Position numbers and translations under genes: made by a program | Source of the DNA: Siphlonurus alternatus | Taxonomy: Eukaryota; Arthropoda; Insecta; Ephemeroptera; Siphlonuridae | NCBI GenBank assembly: GCA_949825025.1 | Contig: OX463785.1 | Span: 12,091,971 to 12,155,970, forward strand | DNA: 64,000 nucleotides | Direction of reading: 5' to 3' | In this document: piece by piece, positions 62,257-64,000 of the stretch | Numbering within the stretch: the stretch's first letter is position 1 | Layout of the letters: each line of letters begins with the position of its first letter | Notes under the pieces: model-generated | Databases searched by the model: none | Seen by the model: only the letters and a program-made list of their open reading frames with translations | What the model was told of the DNA's origin: nothing

Positions 62257-62993
62257 CTTAGAAGGATAAAAAATTAATTAAGTTAACTCAATTGATTCAA
62301 TAATAAAATCAGAATGGAAATTTGACTTGTAAACTCGTCGTTTTGGAAAATTTACCATGACTTGCAGCCTTAAATCACAAAGCTCTCTATTATTCACACA
62401 AATGGTGATTACCAAGATTTTAGTTGCATAATAATTTTTGTACGTGTGTATTTTAACTAAGAATTTGTTTGTATGAACTATTGTATTCTTTATAATCGGA
62501 TTACCTAACCTGTAGTCTGTTTTTTTAATAAATATAATAAATAAAATAAAAATTAACAAAGCTGCAAATGGAAATTTTCCGAGGCGACAACTGTAAAATT
62601 TTCATTCAATGCAATAATGTATGATCAATACTTGACAGAAGAAATCAATTTCATGTGTCAATTTCTTTCAGATTTTGCTATGTCTCTGGTACTATAAACG
62701 ATGTGAAATTATAAATTACTTAATTAAAATCATCATTAAAATATAAAGAATAATATATTAATTAAAATATGTTAAAAAAGTGTTAATTTATAAAGAATAT
62801 TATGATGTAAAAGAATATTTTTAATCTGATTATAAAATATCATGTATCTACATACTCAAATCTGTTTCAAGAAAAAATGTTTAACAATATTCATAATAAT
62901 CTACAAAAAAATAATAATAACAATGTAACTATATCAATCATGTGGTTCAAATTGTAACTAAACAATATTATAATATAATGTAAATATCTGGTA

Positions 62994-63090
62994 ATGACAG
63001 ACTTCATTGTGCTTTGATTTATTGTTAGTATATAATATAAGTCTTGACAAGATGTATGTTTGTATTGTGATTTAATCACTGTATACTGCC
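62994..63090. repeat. Dispersed repeat, inverted partner of 21221-21314
   Basis: Shares CAGACTTCATTGTGCTTTGA and TTTAATCACTGTATACTGCC with the reverse complement of the copy in peroxidase intron 8. Confidence 0.7.
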
Positions 63091-63180
63091 TAATGATCAA
63101 ATAAATATTTATAATTTCTATTCAAACTTAAGACGACTGCAATATTTAGTATTTTACCCAAAATTTATAAAATATATATT

Positions 63181-63353
63181 GGGAGACATTCACGAAGCAC
63201 TCTAACCCCCCCACTTTAGCCTCGATTTTTATTCCTGGTGCTAAATCAGGGGTTAACCATAGGAACGAACCATGCTTAACCCCTGGTTTATAGCACCAGG
63301 GATAAAAATCGAGGCTAAAGTGGGGGGGTTAGAGTGCTTCGTGAATGTCTCCC
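63181..63353. mobile_element. Hairpin, family M6 (long form)
   Basis: Nearly perfect 173-bp palindrome with GGGAGACATTCACGAAGCAC / GTGCTTCGTGAATGTCTCCC ends and an additional short stem-loop at the centre. Confidence 0.85.
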
Positions 63354-63384
63354 AATGTATATTTTTTAGCTGCATTATATACTC

Positions 63385-63501
63385 CTTACCTCTGAAAAGT
63401 TCCTTTTTGCAGTCTTTTTAATCACCGTGCCCTGATTTGTTATTCTTACGAGGCATGGTTATTTAACAAGGCTGCAGAAGAGAACTTTTCAGAGGCGAGG
63501 A
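63385..63501. mobile_element. Hairpin, family M15 relative
   Basis: Ends TCCTTACCTCTGAAAAGTTC / GAACTTTTCAGAGGCGAGGA with the same CATGGTTA-TTTAACAAGGC centre as 44783-44900. Confidence 0.7.
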
Positions 63502-63843
63502 CTATATGACTCATCATCTTTATATTATTAAATTACTTTAATGCAGATCAACATTTTCAACATTGTAAACTAGCTTTCAATTTTATCATCTATATGAATG
63601 AGTCTATGTTCAATGAAATTTTAGTCAACTATTTATATTTTAAAAATAAAACTTTAATTATAAGGTATAAATGGAATATCAAAATTATAATTAATAAATT
63701 ATAAGAAAATTAAGAAACCCCAAATTATATTTAATTTACAATAATCAAGATTCACGTATCTCGATTTCTAATAACTAATAACCATGGGTTAGTGAAAAGC
63801 TTAATTCAATGAATGTTGATGAATACAATGAACTTAATTCAAT

Positions 63844-63962
63844 AGTGGTAGTCAATTGTGTATGGGCATTTGCCTTTTTAGCCACCAATTGAGTTATTTT
63901 GCTCCCTCTCAAATATGTAAAAAAAAAATATTTCTAACCCAATAAACAATTATTATTATTAT
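63844..63962 (+). repeat. Retroposon 3' end-like repeat with ATT tail, copy 2
   Basis: Same family as 23030-23162, with AACCCAATAAACAATTATTA at the 3' side. Confidence 0.6.
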
Positions 63963-64000
63963 AATGATACATAAGTTTATATATGAGTGAGCAACCTTAC

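Larger units (their letters stand above)
62257..64000. other. Non-coding sequence upstream of OR-D exon 2
   Basis: Probably OR-D intron 1 and/or upstream region. Contains repeat 62994-63090, hairpins at 63181 and 63385, and the ATT-tailed repeat at the right end. No OR first exon recognised on either strand. Confidence 0.65.

Noticed and set aside
62278..62559. Minus-strand frame as a candidate OR-D first exon
   Set aside because: No ALN motif, wrong pattern of hydrophobic segments compared with exon 1 of A-C, and no suitable donor in the required phase.
361..63501. CRISPR-like array of repeats
   Set aside because: The repeats are dispersed eukaryotic hairpin elements, not regularly spaced short repeats with unique spacers.

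Overview
The window is insect nuclear DNA. It is very AT-rich, with GC-richer exons separated by long introns with GT-AG ends. It holds members of the 7tm_6 odorant receptor family, which is known only from insects. I cannot fix the order or species from sequence alone.

Layout. (1) 1-7059 is repeat-filled intergenic DNA. (2) 7060-24826, plus strand, is one complete 12-exon gene for a secreted animal heme peroxidase (715 aa, all reading phases consistent). Its 7.2-kb intron 7 contains an apparently intact non-LTR retrotransposon (about 14.8-20.05 kb) with two overlapping ORFs. (3) 26664-62256, minus strand, is a head-to-tail tandem array of four odorant receptor (OR) genes, named here OR-A, OR-B, OR-C and OR-D from left to right. 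A, B and C are complete (403, 400 and 402 aa, 8 exons each). D has exons 2-8 only; its first exon must lie beyond 64000 or be lost. The peroxidase and OR-A are convergent. (4) A second, 5'-truncated non-LTR element lies antisense in OR-D intron 4.

Introns and spacers are packed with short non-autonomous elements. Most are near-perfect palindromes of 100-390 bp (MITE-like hairpins, about 20 families, some flanked by TTAA as in piggyBac-type insertion), plus tRNA-derived SINE-like pieces and microsatellites. I number the hairpin families M1-M21 for cross-reference.

Most notable points: the ORF1 protein of the intron-7 retrotransposon carries a macro domain of the TARG1/OARD1 type with the expected catalytic Lys and Asp in place, which would make it a mobile element encoding an ADP-ribose-processing enzyme. 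In addition, exon 7 of all four ORs, with about 30 bp of the following intron, is about 97% identical while exon 8 next to it has diverged to 68% between the A and C lineages. Together with a roughly 125-bp intron-6 tract shared only by OR-A and OR-C, this points to localised gene conversion in the array.
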